Below are positions 35,332 to 44,796 of a stretch of DNA of 64,000 nucleotides, piece by piece. A program made the position numbers and the translations under genes. A model generated the notes under the pieces. It saw only the letters and a program-made list of their open reading frames with translations. It made no database searches and was not told where the DNA came from. Origin of the DNA: Micromonospora antibiotica (GTDB taxonomy: Bacteria; Actinomycetota; Actinomycetes; Mycobacteriales; Micromonosporaceae). The stretch spans positions 62,001 to 126,000 of the forward strand of contig NZ_JAGFWR010000008.1 of NCBI RefSeq assembly GCF_017599305.1, given 5' to 3'. Position 1 is the stretch's first letter, and the number at the start of each line of letters is the position of its first letter.

Positions 35332-35847
35332 TCAGTTCCCCGTCGTCGGGCCGGCCGGCCGGCCGCCCCGTGGGCCCTCGTCGACGGGCGGTGCGGTGCG
35401 GGCGGGGACCGGTGCGGCGGGGACCCGGCCGGTCCGGGGCTGGTCGACGGGTGGTGCGGAGCGGGCCGGTGCGGGCATCCCGGGTGCTGCCGGTGCGGCG
35501 GTGCGGGCCGGGACGGGTGCGCCCGGTTCGGCGGTCCGGCCGGTCAGCGGTGGCCGGTCGACGGGCGGTGCGGTCCGGTCCGGGGCGGGGACCGGCGCGG
35601 CCGGCCCCCTGCTCGGCGTCGAGGCCGGTACGGCGGGCGGGGCGTCCCCGCGACCGCTGGCGGCCATCGCGAGCGGGGCGGCGATCAGCACGGCGGCGAC
35701 GGCACCCACGGCGCTCATCGTCACGGTGGCGCGGCGTCGGGTGCGGGCCCGGTGTTCCGCGCGGGTCAACTGGTCGTGCACTGTCGGTGCCTCCTCGGCA
35801 AGGTCGGTGAGGGTGGCGCGGATGAGGTCCTCGATGGGCGTGGTCAC
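35332..35847 (-). CDS. Membrane protein coupled to the ECF sigma factor, putative anti-sigma factor
   Basis: A 171-residue protein from the GTG at 35847, which overlaps the sigma-factor stop. Residues 1-45 form a charged helical cytoplasmic part (IEDLIRATLTDLAEEAPTV). One membrane helix lies at about 48-68 (VGAVAAVLIAAPLAMAA). The remaining 100 residues are an extracytoplasmic Pro/Ala tail with repeated PVPARTAPPVD-like units. The gene order and one-helix topology fit an anti-sigma factor, but no zinc-binding anti-sigma motif is visible, so this role is inference. Confidence 0.7.
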   Translation of the reverse strand: MTTPIEDLIRATLTDLAEEAPTVHDQLTRAEHRARTRRRATVTMSAVGAVAAVLIAAPLAMAASGRGDAPPAVPASTPSRGPAAPVPAPDRTAPPVDRPPLTGRTAEPGAPVPARTAAPAAPGMPAPARSAPPVDQPRTGRVPAAPVPARTAPPVDEGPRGGRPAGPTTGN

Positions 35848-36353
35848 CGCCGTACCTCCAGCAGTTCGATGTCCGGCAGGAGTTGCCGCAACCGGGCCAC
35901 GGCCCGGTGGGTGCGGCTGCGTACGGTGCCGACCGAGCAGCCGAGCGCGGCGGCCACCTGGGTCTCGGTCAGGTCCTCGTAGTAGCGCAGGACCACGACC
36001 GTGCGTTGGGCCGCCGGCAGCGCGCGCAGCGCGGCCCGCATCGCCAGGCGTACGTCGGTGCCGCCGAACGGGTCGGGACCGGCCCGTTCGGCGGCACCGG
36101 TGAGCAGCGTCTCCCGGTACCGGCGCAGTCGCCGCCACCAGCTGACCTGCTCCCGGTACATGACCGCGCGCAGGTAACCCTCCGGGTCGGTGTGACGCAG
36201 GTCGCGCCACTTCGGAATGGTCCTGGCCAGCGCCGACTGGAACAGGTCCTCGGCGGCGTGCCGGTCCCCGGTGAGCAGGTACGCGACCCGCATCAGGGCC
36301 GGCGTCCGGCTGGCCACGAACTCGGCCAGCCGGGCCCGGTCGTCCTCGTCCAC
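35844..36353 (-). CDS. ECF RNA polymerase sigma factor, SigE family
   Basis: A 169-residue sigma factor started at the GTG at 36353, with GGGGAGGGC just upstream; the longer frame to 36476 adds unrelated residues. Region 2 includes AYLLTGDRHAAEDLFQSALA and the -10-recognition segment KWRDLRHTDPEGYLRAVMYR. Region 4 has LPAAQRTVVVLRYYEDLTE and the helix-turn-helix AAALGCSVGTVRSRTHRA. It is coupled to the membrane protein downstream and would respond to an envelope signal. It is divergent from the hypothetical gene at 36495. Confidence 0.93.
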   Translation of the reverse strand: MDEDDRARLAEFVASRTPALMRVAYLLTGDRHAAEDLFQSALARTIPKWRDLRHTDPEGYLRAVMYREQVSWWRRLRRYRETLLTGAAERAGPDPFGGTDVRLAMRAALRALPAAQRTVVVLRYYEDLTETQVAAALGCSVGTVRSRTHRAVARLRQLLPDIELLEVRR

Positions 36354-36494
36354 CCGCCCTCCCCGATGTTGGCTGTCACCGATACAGACGCCCCAGCCCG
36401 GCGCAGCTATCCCGGGATCCGCGGGGAGTTTCCCGCGGCAAAGTGTCGGTAGTGGTCGGTAGCGTCCCGGCACCAACTCCAGAAGGGTGCGGCG

Positions 36495-36956
36495 ATGGCG
36501 AGCGTGACCGGGCGGGGCGACCCTCGGTCAGGGCGGGCGCGGCTGGACGAGGCTGCCGCGCAGGGCCTCTACGACCGGATGCGGGTGGTCGCGCCGGCCG
36601 CCTTCGGTGCGATCGAGCGGGACCGGGCCGACGACCCGGCGCGGCCGTTCGCCGACACCGCGTGCGGTCGGCTGGCCGGGTCCCTCGACGCGGCCGGCCT
36701 GCGGGCGCTGGGCATGTGGGCGCACCACTGGTGCATGCGGTTCTACGACGACGACACCCGGGTCGGCCGGCGGCTGGTCCGGGAGATCGCCGGTCGGCGG
36801 GGGCTGGGCTGGACGGCCGACGAGGTCCACTGGATGCTCGGTGAGTCCGAGCGGGCCGGCCCGACCGCGCGGGACCGGTTCACCCTGCCGCTCGCGGCGG
36901 CGGGTGAGTTGCCCGGGGTGACCGACGGCGGGGCGGGCTGGCGTCTCGCCGGGTGA
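36495..36956 (+). CDS. Hypothetical protein of 153 residues
   Basis: AGAAGGG lies before the ATG and TAGCGT at 36459-36464 could be its -10 element. The product is soluble and Arg-rich, with the central segment WAHHWCMRFYDDDTRVGRRL and an Asp triplet followed by a helical part. No known family is recognised. It lies divergently from the ECF sigma factor and 120 bp before peptidase E. Expression is plausible from codon bias. Confidence 0.7.
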   Translation: MASVTGRGDPRSGRARLDEAAAQGLYDRMRVVAPAAFGAIERDRADDPARPFADTACGRLAGSLDAAGLRALGMWAHHWCMRFYDDDTRVGRRLVREIAGRRGLGWTADEVHWMLGESERAGPTARDRFTLPLAAAGELPGVTDGGAGWRLAG

Positions 36957-37076
36957 TCCGGGTCGGTGACCGCAGCGGCGGCGCGACCCGCCGGGCGGCG
37001 GTTGCCGGGGGTCGGGGTGGCCGGGGCCGGCGGTGGCGCAGGATGGGAGCGGGAGTCAGTCAGCGAGAGGACCAGG

Positions 37077-37811
37077 ATGCCCGCCGTTCAACCGACGATC
37101 GTCGCCACCAGCATGGGTTTCACCAGCCGTAACCGGGGGCCCCTGGATGCCGTCCCCGGGCCGGTCTTCGACCTGATGGCCGAGTTGGCGCAGGTCGACG
37201 AGCCGAGGATCTGCTATCTCAACCAGGCCGTCGGCGACCAGCCCACCTCGTTGACGATCTTCCACGGCGCGTTCGCCGGTACCCGTTACCGCCCGTCGCA
37301 CCTGGCGCTGTTTCCGATGCCCAACGTCGAGGACGTCCGGGCCCACCTGCTCGGCCAGGACATCATCTGGGTCGGTGGCGGCAGCGTGGCCAACCTGTGC
37401 GCGGTGTGGCGGGTGCACGGCCTGCCGGAGATCCTGCGCGAGTGCTGGGAGGCCGGGGTGGTGCTCGGCGGGGTCTCCGCGGGCTCGATCTGCTGGCACG
37501 TCGGCGGGCCCACCGACAGCTTCGGGCGGCAGTTGCGCGCCTACACCGACGGCCTGGGCTGGTTGCCGTACGGCAACGGGGTGCACTACGACAGTGAGGC
37601 GCAGCGCCGGCCGCTGCTGCACCGGTTGGTCGCCGACGGCACCCTGCCGGCCAGCCACTGCACCGACGACGGGGTGGGGTTGGTCTACCGGGGCACCCGG
37701 CTGGCCGAGGCGGTCGCCGACCGGCCCGGCGTGGCCGCGTACGAGGTGGTGCCGGACGGTGCGGGTGGGGTGCGGGAGACCCGGATCGAGCCCCGGCTGC
37801 TGACCGACTGA
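37077..37811 (+). CDS. Peptidase E-like protein (S51 family)
   Basis: A 244-residue cytosolic serine peptidase-like protein of the class-I glutamine-amidotransferase fold; family members cleave N-terminal Asp dipeptides. The start at the ATG at 37077 is preceded by GAGAGGA. The oxyanion segment IIWVGGGSVANL and the nucleophile elbow GVSAGSICWH (Ser134) are visible, with a later His in the GNGVHYDSE segment. In the window it adds to the peptide-utilisation genes. The longer frame from 36966 is not supported. Confidence 0.85.
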   Translation: MPAVQPTIVATSMGFTSRNRGPLDAVPGPVFDLMAELAQVDEPRICYLNQAVGDQPTSLTIFHGAFAGTRYRPSHLALFPMPNVEDVRAHLLGQDIIWVGGGSVANLCAVWRVHGLPEILRECWEAGVVLGGVSAGSICWHVGGPTDSFGRQLRAYTDGLGWLPYGNGVHYDSEAQRRPLLHRLVADGTLPASHCTDDGVGLVYRGTRLAEAVADRPGVAAYEVVPDGAGGVRETRIEPRLLTD

Positions 37812-37856
37812 GCGTCTCCGACGGGCCTGCCTGCCGGGTACCGGGGGCCGACGGCG

Positions 37857-37862
37857 TAAGCT
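37857..37862 (+). promoter_or_regulatory. -10 element TAAGCT for a probable leaderless ychF transcript
   Basis: TAAGCT ends 8 nt before the ychF GTG, and there is no Shine-Dalgarno. Spacing is slightly longer than the 6-7 nt of an ideal leaderless start. Confidence 0.4.
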
Positions 37863-37870
37863 GGCCCGTC

Positions 37871-38956
<1,086 letters not shown>

Positions 38957-39013
38957 TTCCGGTCCACCGTCTGCCGCATCGGATCGGTTCGCCCGGCGGT
39001 GGTAACACCGTGG

Positions 39014-39019
39014 TATGGT
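39014..39019 (+). promoter_or_regulatory. -10 element TATGGT for a leaderless antitoxin transcript
   Basis: TATGGT ends exactly 6 nt before the antitoxin ATG at 39026, and no ribosome-binding site is present. A longer ORF start at 38999 would lie upstream of this element. Confidence 0.45.
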
Positions 39020-39025
39020 CGATCG

Positions 39026-39265
39026 ATGGCGAGGACGAAGAAGGTCACGATCACGCTGCCGGCAGAGCTGCTGGAGAGCATGAAGACGCACACCGACAAC
39101 GTCTCCGGCTACCTCACCGAGCTGGCCGAGCGGGCCGAGCGGCGCAGACTTCTCCGGGAGGAGTTGGATCGCTACCAAGGCGACCTCGGGGCGTTCACTG
39201 ACGAGGAGATGGCCGCGGCTCGGGCGCTCCTGCACGGGACCGAGGAGACCGGGCGTGCGGCGTGA
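39026..39265 (+). CDS. Type II antitoxin, ribbon-helix-helix (CcdA/VapB-like)
   Basis: A 79-residue protein. Residues 1-45 are a ribbon-helix-helix DNA-binding part (KKVTITLPAELLESMKTHTD). The rest is a helical charged tail with DEEMAAARALLHG that would wrap the toxin. Its stop overlaps the toxin GTG in a GTGA junction. The ATG at 39026 is preferred because of the TATGGT 6 nt upstream. Antitoxin and toxin would autoregulate the promoter. Confidence 0.85.
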   Translation: MARTKKVTITLPAELLESMKTHTDNVSGYLTELAERAERRRLLREELDRYQGDLGAFTDEEMAAARALLHGTEETGRAA

Positions 39266-39657
39266 GCCTTGAGTCGCTGGTGCTCGACTCGCAGGGCTTC
39301 TCAGGGTGGATCGACCAGGATCGAAAGGTGATGCGCCTGCTGGAGCAGGCGGAGCGGGACGGGGTCGATCTCGCCATGTCGGCGGCCACGATCATCGAGG
39401 TCTCCCACTCCGGTGTGGACATCGCGCGGCTGAACTGGCTGCTGTCCCGGATCCGGGTGGAGGCGGTGACGAAGGAGAGTGCCCGTCGCAGTGCTGCGCT
39501 GCTGAAGGCGGCAGGGCTGCACGGGCACAGGTACGCCATCGACGCCATGGTCGCCGAGGTGGCGCTACGGCTACCCGCACCGGTGGCGCTCCTGACATCC
39601 GATGTCGACGACATGGTCAAGCTGTGCGGGCGGCAGGTTCGGACCATAGCGCTGTAG
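39262..39657 (+). CDS. Type II toxin, PIN-domain ribonuclease
   Basis: A 131-residue PIN protein that cleaves RNA when free of antitoxin. The acidic residues are visible: Asp9 (VLDSQ), Glu46 (TIIEVS), Asp94 (YAIDAMVAEVAL) and Asp114/116/117 (TSDVDDM). Length and order fit VapC-like toxins. It is coupled to the antitoxin gene and nothing follows in the unit. The target RNA is unknown. Confidence 0.85.
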   Translation: MSLESLVLDSQGFSGWIDQDRKVMRLLEQAERDGVDLAMSAATIIEVSHSGVDIARLNWLLSRIRVEAVTKESARRSAALLKAAGLHGHRYAIDAMVAEVALRLPAPVALLTSDVDDMVKLCGRQVRTIAL

Positions 39658-39765
39658 GTGGGTCACGAAGGTCGCGCCGGTGCGTCAAGTCGTTGACCGG
39701 CGACGCCGACCGGGGTGAGCCGCGCGTCACCCCGTTGCGGGCAGCGGGCCGGGGCGGTGCGGGCC

Positions 39766-39771
39766 TACCGT
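39766..39771 (+). promoter_or_regulatory. -10 element TACCGT for a leaderless acetyltransferase transcript
   Basis: TACCGT ends 6 nt before the GTG at 39778. There is no Shine-Dalgarno. Confidence 0.4.
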
Positions 39772-39777
39772 GACGGC

Positions 39778-40245
39778 GTGGCGTTGCGACTGGAACCGAT
39801 GACCGACGAGCAGTACCTCCGCTACCGGGAGCACGCCGAGGAGGACTACGCGCGCAACATCGCCGCCTCCGGGGCGATGCCGTTGCCGGAGGCGCGGGAG
39901 AAGGCCCGGCAGGACTTCCAGGGCCTGCTGCCCGACGGCCTGGCCACCGAGGGGCACCGGCTCTGGACGGCGTACGACGACGACGTCGAGGTCGGTCGGC
40001 TCTGGCTGCACCTGGAGCAGAGGTCCGACGGTGTGCACGCCTTCGGCTACGACTTCGCGGTGCGCGAGGAGTTGCGCCGCCGGGGCCACGGTCGGGCGAT
40101 CATCGAGGCCGCCGAGCGGCTCTGCCGGGAGTTGGGCGTGGTCGCCATCGGGCTGAACGTCTTCGGCTTCAACACCGGCGCGCGGGCCCTCTACGAGCAG
40201 ATGGGCTTCGAGGTCACCGCCATCCGCATGATCAAACGGCTCTGA
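39778..40245 (+). CDS. GNAT-family N-acetyltransferase
   Basis: A 155-residue acetyl-CoA-dependent acetyltransferase. The N-terminal helix MTDEQYLRYREHAEEDYARN and the LWLHLEQ strand lead into the acetyl-CoA loop RRRGHGRAIIEAAE. The C-terminal NVFGFNTGARALYEQMGF is motif B. The start is the GTG at 39778. The substrate is not known. A single-gene unit. Confidence 0.88.
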   Translation: MALRLEPMTDEQYLRYREHAEEDYARNIAASGAMPLPEAREKARQDFQGLLPDGLATEGHRLWTAYDDDVEVGRLWLHLEQRSDGVHAFGYDFAVREELRRRGHGRAIIEAAERLCRELGVVAIGLNVFGFNTGARALYEQMGFEVTAIRMIKRL

Positions 40246-40377
40246 CACCCCGCCCCCGGGTCGCAGCGCCCGGCTGGGCGACACACCCGTCGGGCCGGTG
40301 CGCACGACGGGGGCCGGGGATTGGATTCGCCCGCCCCGGGGTCGGGACGGATGCCCCGACCCCGGCCGGTCCACCCC

Positions 40378-41106
40378 TCAGCGGCGGTAGACCGAGACGT
40401 GCGATCGGCTGTCGTCGCCGAACGGGTGCCGGTGCCAGTCGGCGTACCGGGCGACGAGCCGCAGTCCGGCCTGTTCGGCCAGCTCGTCGATCTGTTCCGG
40501 CCAGCGGTAGTGCATCGCGAACGGTTCCAGGTGCACCCCGTCGCGGTCGAAGGTGATCGTCTGCCGGATGAAGGTCTGTGCGGCCCGGTCGTACTGGTGC
40601 AGCCGGATGGTGGCGGAGTCCTCGGTCACCGCCCGCATCTGTACCTGCTCGTCCCGGTCGAAGTTGGCCGGGTCGGGCACGAACGCCTCGACGACGAACT
40701 CGCCACCGGGGGCCAGCACCCGGGCCACGTTGCGGAAGCAGTCCTGCTGCCGCTGCGCGCGCACCAGGTTGAACAGGGTGTTGAACACCAGGTAGACCAG
40801 CTGGTACGGACCCGTGACGGGCACGTCGGCCAGGTCGCCGACGGTGACCGGGACGCTGTCTCCGCCGGGCTTGGCACGCAGCTTCGCCACCATCTCCGGT
40901 GACGCCTCGACCCCGTCGACGGGTACGCCCCGGGCGGCGAGCGGCAACGCCACCCGGCCCGTCCCGATGGCGAGTTCCAGCACCCGTCCGCCGTCGGCCC
41001 GACCGGCGAGGAAGTCCACCGCCGGTGCCGGGTCGGGGTTGCCGGGGCTGTCGTACCTGTCGGCCCACATCCTGCCGAAGTGGCCCGGGTCGTCGAACAC
41101 CGACAT
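40378..41106 (-). CDS. SAM-dependent methyltransferase
   Basis: A 242-residue class I methyltransferase. Motif I is VLELAIGTGRVALPLA, motif II VEASPEMVAKLR, and the post-motif VLAPGGEFVVEAFV. The N-terminus FGRMWADRYDSPGNPDP is common in small actinomycete methyltransferases of unknown substrate. The start codon is the ATG at 41106. No obvious operon partner. Confidence 0.88.
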   Translation of the reverse strand: MSVFDDPGHFGRMWADRYDSPGNPDPAPAVDFLAGRADGGRVLELAIGTGRVALPLAARGVPVDGVEASPEMVAKLRAKPGGDSVPVTVGDLADVPVTGPYQLVYLVFNTLFNLVRAQRQQDCFRNVARVLAPGGEFVVEAFVPDPANFDRDEQVQMRAVTEDSATIRLHQYDRAAQTFIRQTITFDRDGVHLEPFAMHYRWPEQIDELAEQAGLRLVARYADWHRHPFGDDSRSHVSVYRR

Positions 41107-41302
41107 CAGCGGCCCCCTTCCCCGGGCCGGACCGCTCTGTCGTTACCGGCGCTGAGCCGTGCCGGCACTGCCGTGTCGCTGGTGGTCATGAAGCCTCGAT
41201 TTCCGCTGTCGGAGGATGGTCGGCGCCTGGGTGGACCCCGTCACGTACGACATGTCGTCAGCTCCTTCCGGTCGGCTTCACGGCCAGCCAAGCAGCGGCC
41301 CG

Positions 41303-41839
41303 TCAGTGGGGCAACCCGGTTTCCGGCGGGCGGGCCAGGTCCAGCGTCCAGTGCCGGGTACGGATCACCTGCTCGTTGAACTCGACGTCCTCCTCGCCGC
41401 GCGGGGTGAATCCGAGTGCCCGGCAGATCCCGTTGGACGGGCCGTTGGTGACGGCCGGGAAGGCGTGCACGGTGTCCCACCGTCGCTCGGCGCGGGCCTG
41501 GTCGAGCAGCGCGCGGACGCCCCGCTTGGCCAGGCCCCGGCCCTGGAACTCGGGCAGCACCATCCAGCCGATCTCGGCGGCCGTCGCGTCGTCCGGCGCG
41601 GGCCGCCAGAGGGTGACGGTCCCGGCGACGGCGTCGTCCACCACGATCATCTTGATCAGGGCGGTGCCGTCGGCGGCCAACCGGGCGTCCCGGCGGACCT
41701 GCCGGGTCACGTGGGCCGGCGGCAGCGGCCCGCCGAGTTCGGCCATCATCACCGGGTCGCAGCGCATCCGCAGGTACGCCTCGACGTCGGTGGCCAGCAC
41801 GTCACGCAGGAACACGCCGCACCTGCCCCCGCCGGCCAC
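41303..41839 (-). CDS. GNAT-family N-acetyltransferase (RimJ/RimL-like)
   Basis: A 178-residue acetyltransferase: acetyl-CoA loop LPEFQGRGLAKRGVRALLD, strand EIGWMVL, and NGPSNGICRALGFTPRGEED as motif B. The listed GTG start at 41839 has no strong ribosome-binding site; starts a few codons inside are possible. The 196-bp gap to the methyltransferase holds nothing I can identify. Confidence 0.85.
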   Translation of the reverse strand: MAGGGRCGVFLRDVLATDVEAYLRMRCDPVMMAELGGPLPPAHVTRQVRRDARLAADGTALIKMIVVDDAVAGTVTLWRPAPDDATAAEIGWMVLPEFQGRGLAKRGVRALLDQARAERRWDTVHAFPAVTNGPSNGICRALGFTPRGEEDVEFNEQVIRTRHWTLDLARPPETGLPH

Positions 41840-41984
41840 AGTGGAGAGTCGTCCGCATGGGCCGAGTATTCCAGGGACCGCCCGGTCCGGGGGTCGGGCG
41901 GAGCGGGGTGGGCACCCGTCGGCGGCGCGGCGGGCGGGCCGGCGCGGCGGGAGGGGCGGGTCGGTGGCCGGCAGGGCGGGGCGG

Positions 41985-42347
41985 TCAGGAGATGTAGTGC
42001 AGGATCACGTTGTGCACGTGGTGGCTCTTCTGCGCCCCCCGGAACTCCACCTCGTAGGTGTGGGTGCCGACGTGCACCGCGATCGAGCCGGTGGAGAAGA
42101 ACTCCCCGCCCCACGACTTGTTGCTCACCACGCTCACGCTGGTGATCTTGGAGTACGGGATGCTGGTGATCGCGAACTTCTTCCCCACGAATGACCGGTC
42201 CTGGATGATCACCCGCCGGTCGGTCAGGCCGATGAACCCGGTGCCGGTGCCGACGGCGTCGTAGACGGCGATGATCTGTTCCCCGTCGAGCAGTCCACTG
42301 CGGATCTGGTTGAACTGCTCCTTGCGGTCGTACGTCGCATTTGCCAT
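41985..42347 (-). CDS. Bacterial PH-domain protein
   Basis: A 120-residue protein from the ATG at 42347 (MANATYDRKEQFNQIRSGLL). It consists of a single bPH-like domain: DGEQIIAVYDAVGTGTGFIGLTDRRVIIQ in sense, then ITSIPYSKITSVSVV and FRGAQKSHHVHNVIL. Proteins of this type are conserved in actinomycetes but their function is unknown. It is divergent from the membrane protein at 42459 with a 111-bp gap. Confidence 0.82.
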   Translation of the reverse strand: MANATYDRKEQFNQIRSGLLDGEQIIAVYDAVGTGTGFIGLTDRRVIIQDRSFVGKKFAITSIPYSKITSVSVVSNKSWGGEFFSTGSIAVHVGTHTYEVEFRGAQKSHHVHNVILHYIS

Positions 42348-42458
42348 GGAATCCACGGTAGGAGGTGCCCGCCAGCGTCGGCGGTTGCCCGCCGGTTGGC
42401 CCCGTCGACTAGTCTCCCCATGCCTGGCCAGACGCGGGCGACGGGGGAGGGAAGCGGC

Positions 42459-43583
42459 GTGACCAGCGAGCATTCCGAGGCGCAACCCACCGACGAGGCC
42501 CGGCCGGAGCCCTCGGCGGCACCGACCGGTGGCGCGGACGCGGCTGCGCCCCGCCGGGCGGGTACCACCGACGTGCCCGACTGGGAGCCGTGGCCGCAGC
42601 GGCCGCCCACCCGGGGCCGGCTGAACCGGCTGGCCGTCGTCACCCTCGTGTTCGGCCTGCTCGGCGGGGTGCTCGCGCCGGTCACCGCCGTGTTCGCGCT
42701 GCGACGGATCAGGCGCGAGGGCGAGCGGGGGAAGGGTCTGGTGACCGCCGGGCTGGTGCTTCTCGGCGGCTGGGTGCTGGCCGGCCTGGTGGCGTGGGGC
42801 GTCACGGCGACCGGCACCGACCCGGACACCGGGCTGCGGGGGCTGCGGGTGGGGGACTGCTTCCGGGTGCCCACCGGGGCCACCGCCAGCCGTACCGCGC
42901 CCGAGCAGGTCACCCGGGTCGGCTGTGACGCGCCCCACAACGCCGAGTACGTCGACGACTTTCCGGCGTACGAACGCTCCGCCGACGAGCGTTACCCCGG
43001 CGCGGCGGTGCTCTCCCAGCGGGCGGAGACGCTCTGCCGGCAGCGCCAGCGCAGCTACGTGGTGGACCCGCTGGGGTTGCCCGCCGAGGTGCGGTTGAGC
43101 TGGTACCTGCCGACCCGGGTCGACTGGTCCACCGATCCCACCATCACCTGCTATCTGACCTCACCGACCCAGCTGTCCCGCCCGCTGCGGATGGACGGTA
43201 CGGTGCTCGACCCGGCGCAGCTCGGCTACCTGCTGGCCAGCCGGGACTGGACCGAGGCGCGGGCCGCCCTGGTGGCCAGCGGGTCGACCAGCACCCCGGC
43301 GACGTTGCGTGACGCGGTCCGCCGGGCCGAGGCCACCCACACCGACATGTGGTTCCGGTTGCGCCGGGAACCCTGGCCGGAGGCGGTCCGACCGGCGATG
43401 GAGCGGCTGCTCACCGAGATGGAGCAGGACGAGCCGGCCTGGCGGGACGCCGACGGCGAGCCCGACCGGGGCAGGCTGCTCCAGATCGTGGCGCAGGCGG
43501 GGCAGCACCCGGACCCGGCCACCGAGCTCGCCGTACGCCAGGCCCTCCGGTTGCCCACCGCACAGGGTGAACCGATGCGGTGA
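42459..43583 (+). CDS. Membrane protein with DUF4190-like helices and a septum-formation-type domain
   Basis: A 374-residue protein started at the GTG at 42459, which has GGGGGAGGG 7 nt upstream; two in-frame ATGs further up lack this. Residues 1-55 are acidic and Pro-rich. Two membrane helices follow at about 65-85 and 105-128 with RRIRREGERGKG between them (DUF4190-like). An extracytoplasmic domain starts with LRGLRVGDCFRVP and CDAPHNAEYVDDFPAY, like the Septum_form family. The C-terminal part is Arg/Glu-rich. A role in cell division is only a family name, not evidence. Confidence 0.78.
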   Translation: MTSEHSEAQPTDEARPEPSAAPTGGADAAAPRRAGTTDVPDWEPWPQRPPTRGRLNRLAVVTLVFGLLGGVLAPVTAVFALRRIRREGERGKGLVTAGLVLLGGWVLAGLVAWGVTATGTDPDTGLRGLRVGDCFRVPTGATASRTAPEQVTRVGCDAPHNAEYVDDFPAYERSADERYPGAAVLSQRAETLCRQRQRSYVVDPLGLPAEVRLSWYLPTRVDWSTDPTITCYLTSPTQLSRPLRMDGTVLDPAQLGYLLASRDWTEARAALVASGSTSTPATLRDAVRRAEATHTDMWFRLRREPWPEAVRPAMERLLTEMEQDEPAWRDADGEPDRGRLLQIVAQAGQHPDPATELAVRQALRLPTAQGEPMR

Positions 43584-43768
43584 CCGTCACCGACGGTGTC
43601 GAGTTGACCACTCGGTGGGGGTGGGTCGGACGTTCCGGGGAGCTGGCCGGCCGCGGATCGGCCCTAGGCTGAGGCTGGTGGCGACGGTGCGGTGGCGGGC
43701 GGGGGTCGACAATGACGGGGGTGACCGTGGGCGTGCTCGTCGGACGGGTGCCCGCCGTCGCGGGGCGC

Positions 43769-44077
43769 TCAGTCCGCCGTCACCGCACGGTACGCGTCCT
43801 CGATGCGGGCGGCGAGCAGCACCTCACCGTCGGTGAGTGGCTCGCCGTCGCCGTGGCCGACCCGGATGCGCGTCTCGGTGTCCTGCCGGCTGATGTCCGG
43901 TCGCAACCGCAACGCGTCCGCGACGACCTTGACCCGCTCGGTCAGCTCCGCGTGCTGGGAGTCGTCTATCACCAGAGTGCGGCGGATCTGCTCACCGTCA
44001 CGGGTCCACCCGTGCAGGAGCGTGAGGGCGTCACTGAGATAGTCGTGCTTGGTTCGGCTGGTGAACAGCGCACGCAT
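43769..44077 (-). CDS. Divergent pterin-4a-carbinolamine dehydratase-like protein
   Basis: A 102-residue protein from the ATG at 44077, with GGGAGG 7 nt upstream. The fold pattern of the PCD/DCoH family is visible: HGWTRDGEQIRRTLVID, a helix ERVKVVADAL, then RIRVGHGDGEPLTDGEVLLAARIE. The catalytic HHP of active dehydratases reads LRP here, so enzymatic activity is doubtful. Possible roles are structural or regulatory. Confidence 0.6.
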   Translation of the reverse strand: MRALFTSRTKHDYLSDALTLLHGWTRDGEQIRRTLVIDDSQHAELTERVKVVADALRLRPDISRQDTETRIRVGHGDGEPLTDGEVLLAARIEDAYRAVTAD

Positions 44078-44259
44078 CACCGCACCTCCCAGGCGCCGTT
44101 GCCGGCTTGTGGCCAAATCGTCGCCGTCCCGTGTCCTCGTGGTGTTAACAGTCTGTCGACCTGACGGCGGTGTGTCCACGCCCACACTTCCGTCTCTTAT
44201 TGGCCTACCGGTCGAGGACGGTACCCAAACCGACGATTGATCTGGCACGCTGGACGCCC

Positions 44260-44700
44260 GTGCAGACCGAACGGTGTAGCGGTGACGGGCAGACCGACCG
44301 GCGTGAGCCGCGGGTGGTCGTGGGTGCGGCGATCATCTCCGCGGGGCGGGTGCTCGCCTGTGCGCGCACCGCGCCCCCCGAGGTCGCCGGCATGTTCGAG
44401 TTTCCCGGCGGCAAGGTCGAGCCGGGCGAGAGCGAGACGGCCGCGCTGATCCGCGAGTGCGCCGAGGAGTTGGCCGTCCGGGTGGCGATCGGCGACCGGA
44501 TCGGCCGGGACGTCCGGATGGCCCACGGCCGGTCGGTGTTGAAGGTGTACGCGGCCCGCCTGTTGCACGGCGACCAGCCGCGCGCGCTGGAACACTCCGC
44601 GCTGCGCTGGCTCGCCGCCGGTGAGCTGGACAGCGTCACCTGGCTTCCCGCCGACGCGCCGATCGTCGCCGCCCTCCGCCCGCTGCTGGCCGCCGACTGA
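44260..44700 (+). CDS. Nudix hydrolase, MutT-like
   Basis: A 146-residue hydrolase started at the GTG at 44260. The complete Nudix box runs from GGKVEPGESE through LIRECAEELAV. The context FEFPGGKVEPGE and the C-terminal LRWLAAGELDSVTWLPAD are as in 8-oxo-dGTP-cleaving MutT proteins. It would sanitise oxidised nucleotides. The gene ends 35 bp before a hairpin shared with sdhB. Confidence 0.88.
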   Translation: MQTERCSGDGQTDRREPRVVVGAAIISAGRVLACARTAPPEVAGMFEFPGGKVEPGESETAALIRECAEELAVRVAIGDRIGRDVRMAHGRSVLKVYAARLLHGDQPRALEHSALRWLAAGELDSVTWLPADAPIVAALRPLLAAD

Positions 44701-44726
44701 CGGGTCGGCCACCCGGGTGCGGACGG

Positions 44727-44762
44727 CGACGGGGGCCGCGGCTTGCGCCGCGACCCCCGTCG
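44727..44762. terminator. Hairpin between the Nudix gene and sdhB
   Basis: CGACGGGGG...CCCCCGTCG with an inner GCGGC/GCCGC stem spans 44727-44762. It lies between two convergent stops and can serve both. Confidence 0.75.
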
Positions 44763-44796
44763 TCTGTCGTGCCCGGTGCGGGCCCACCGGGTGGCG

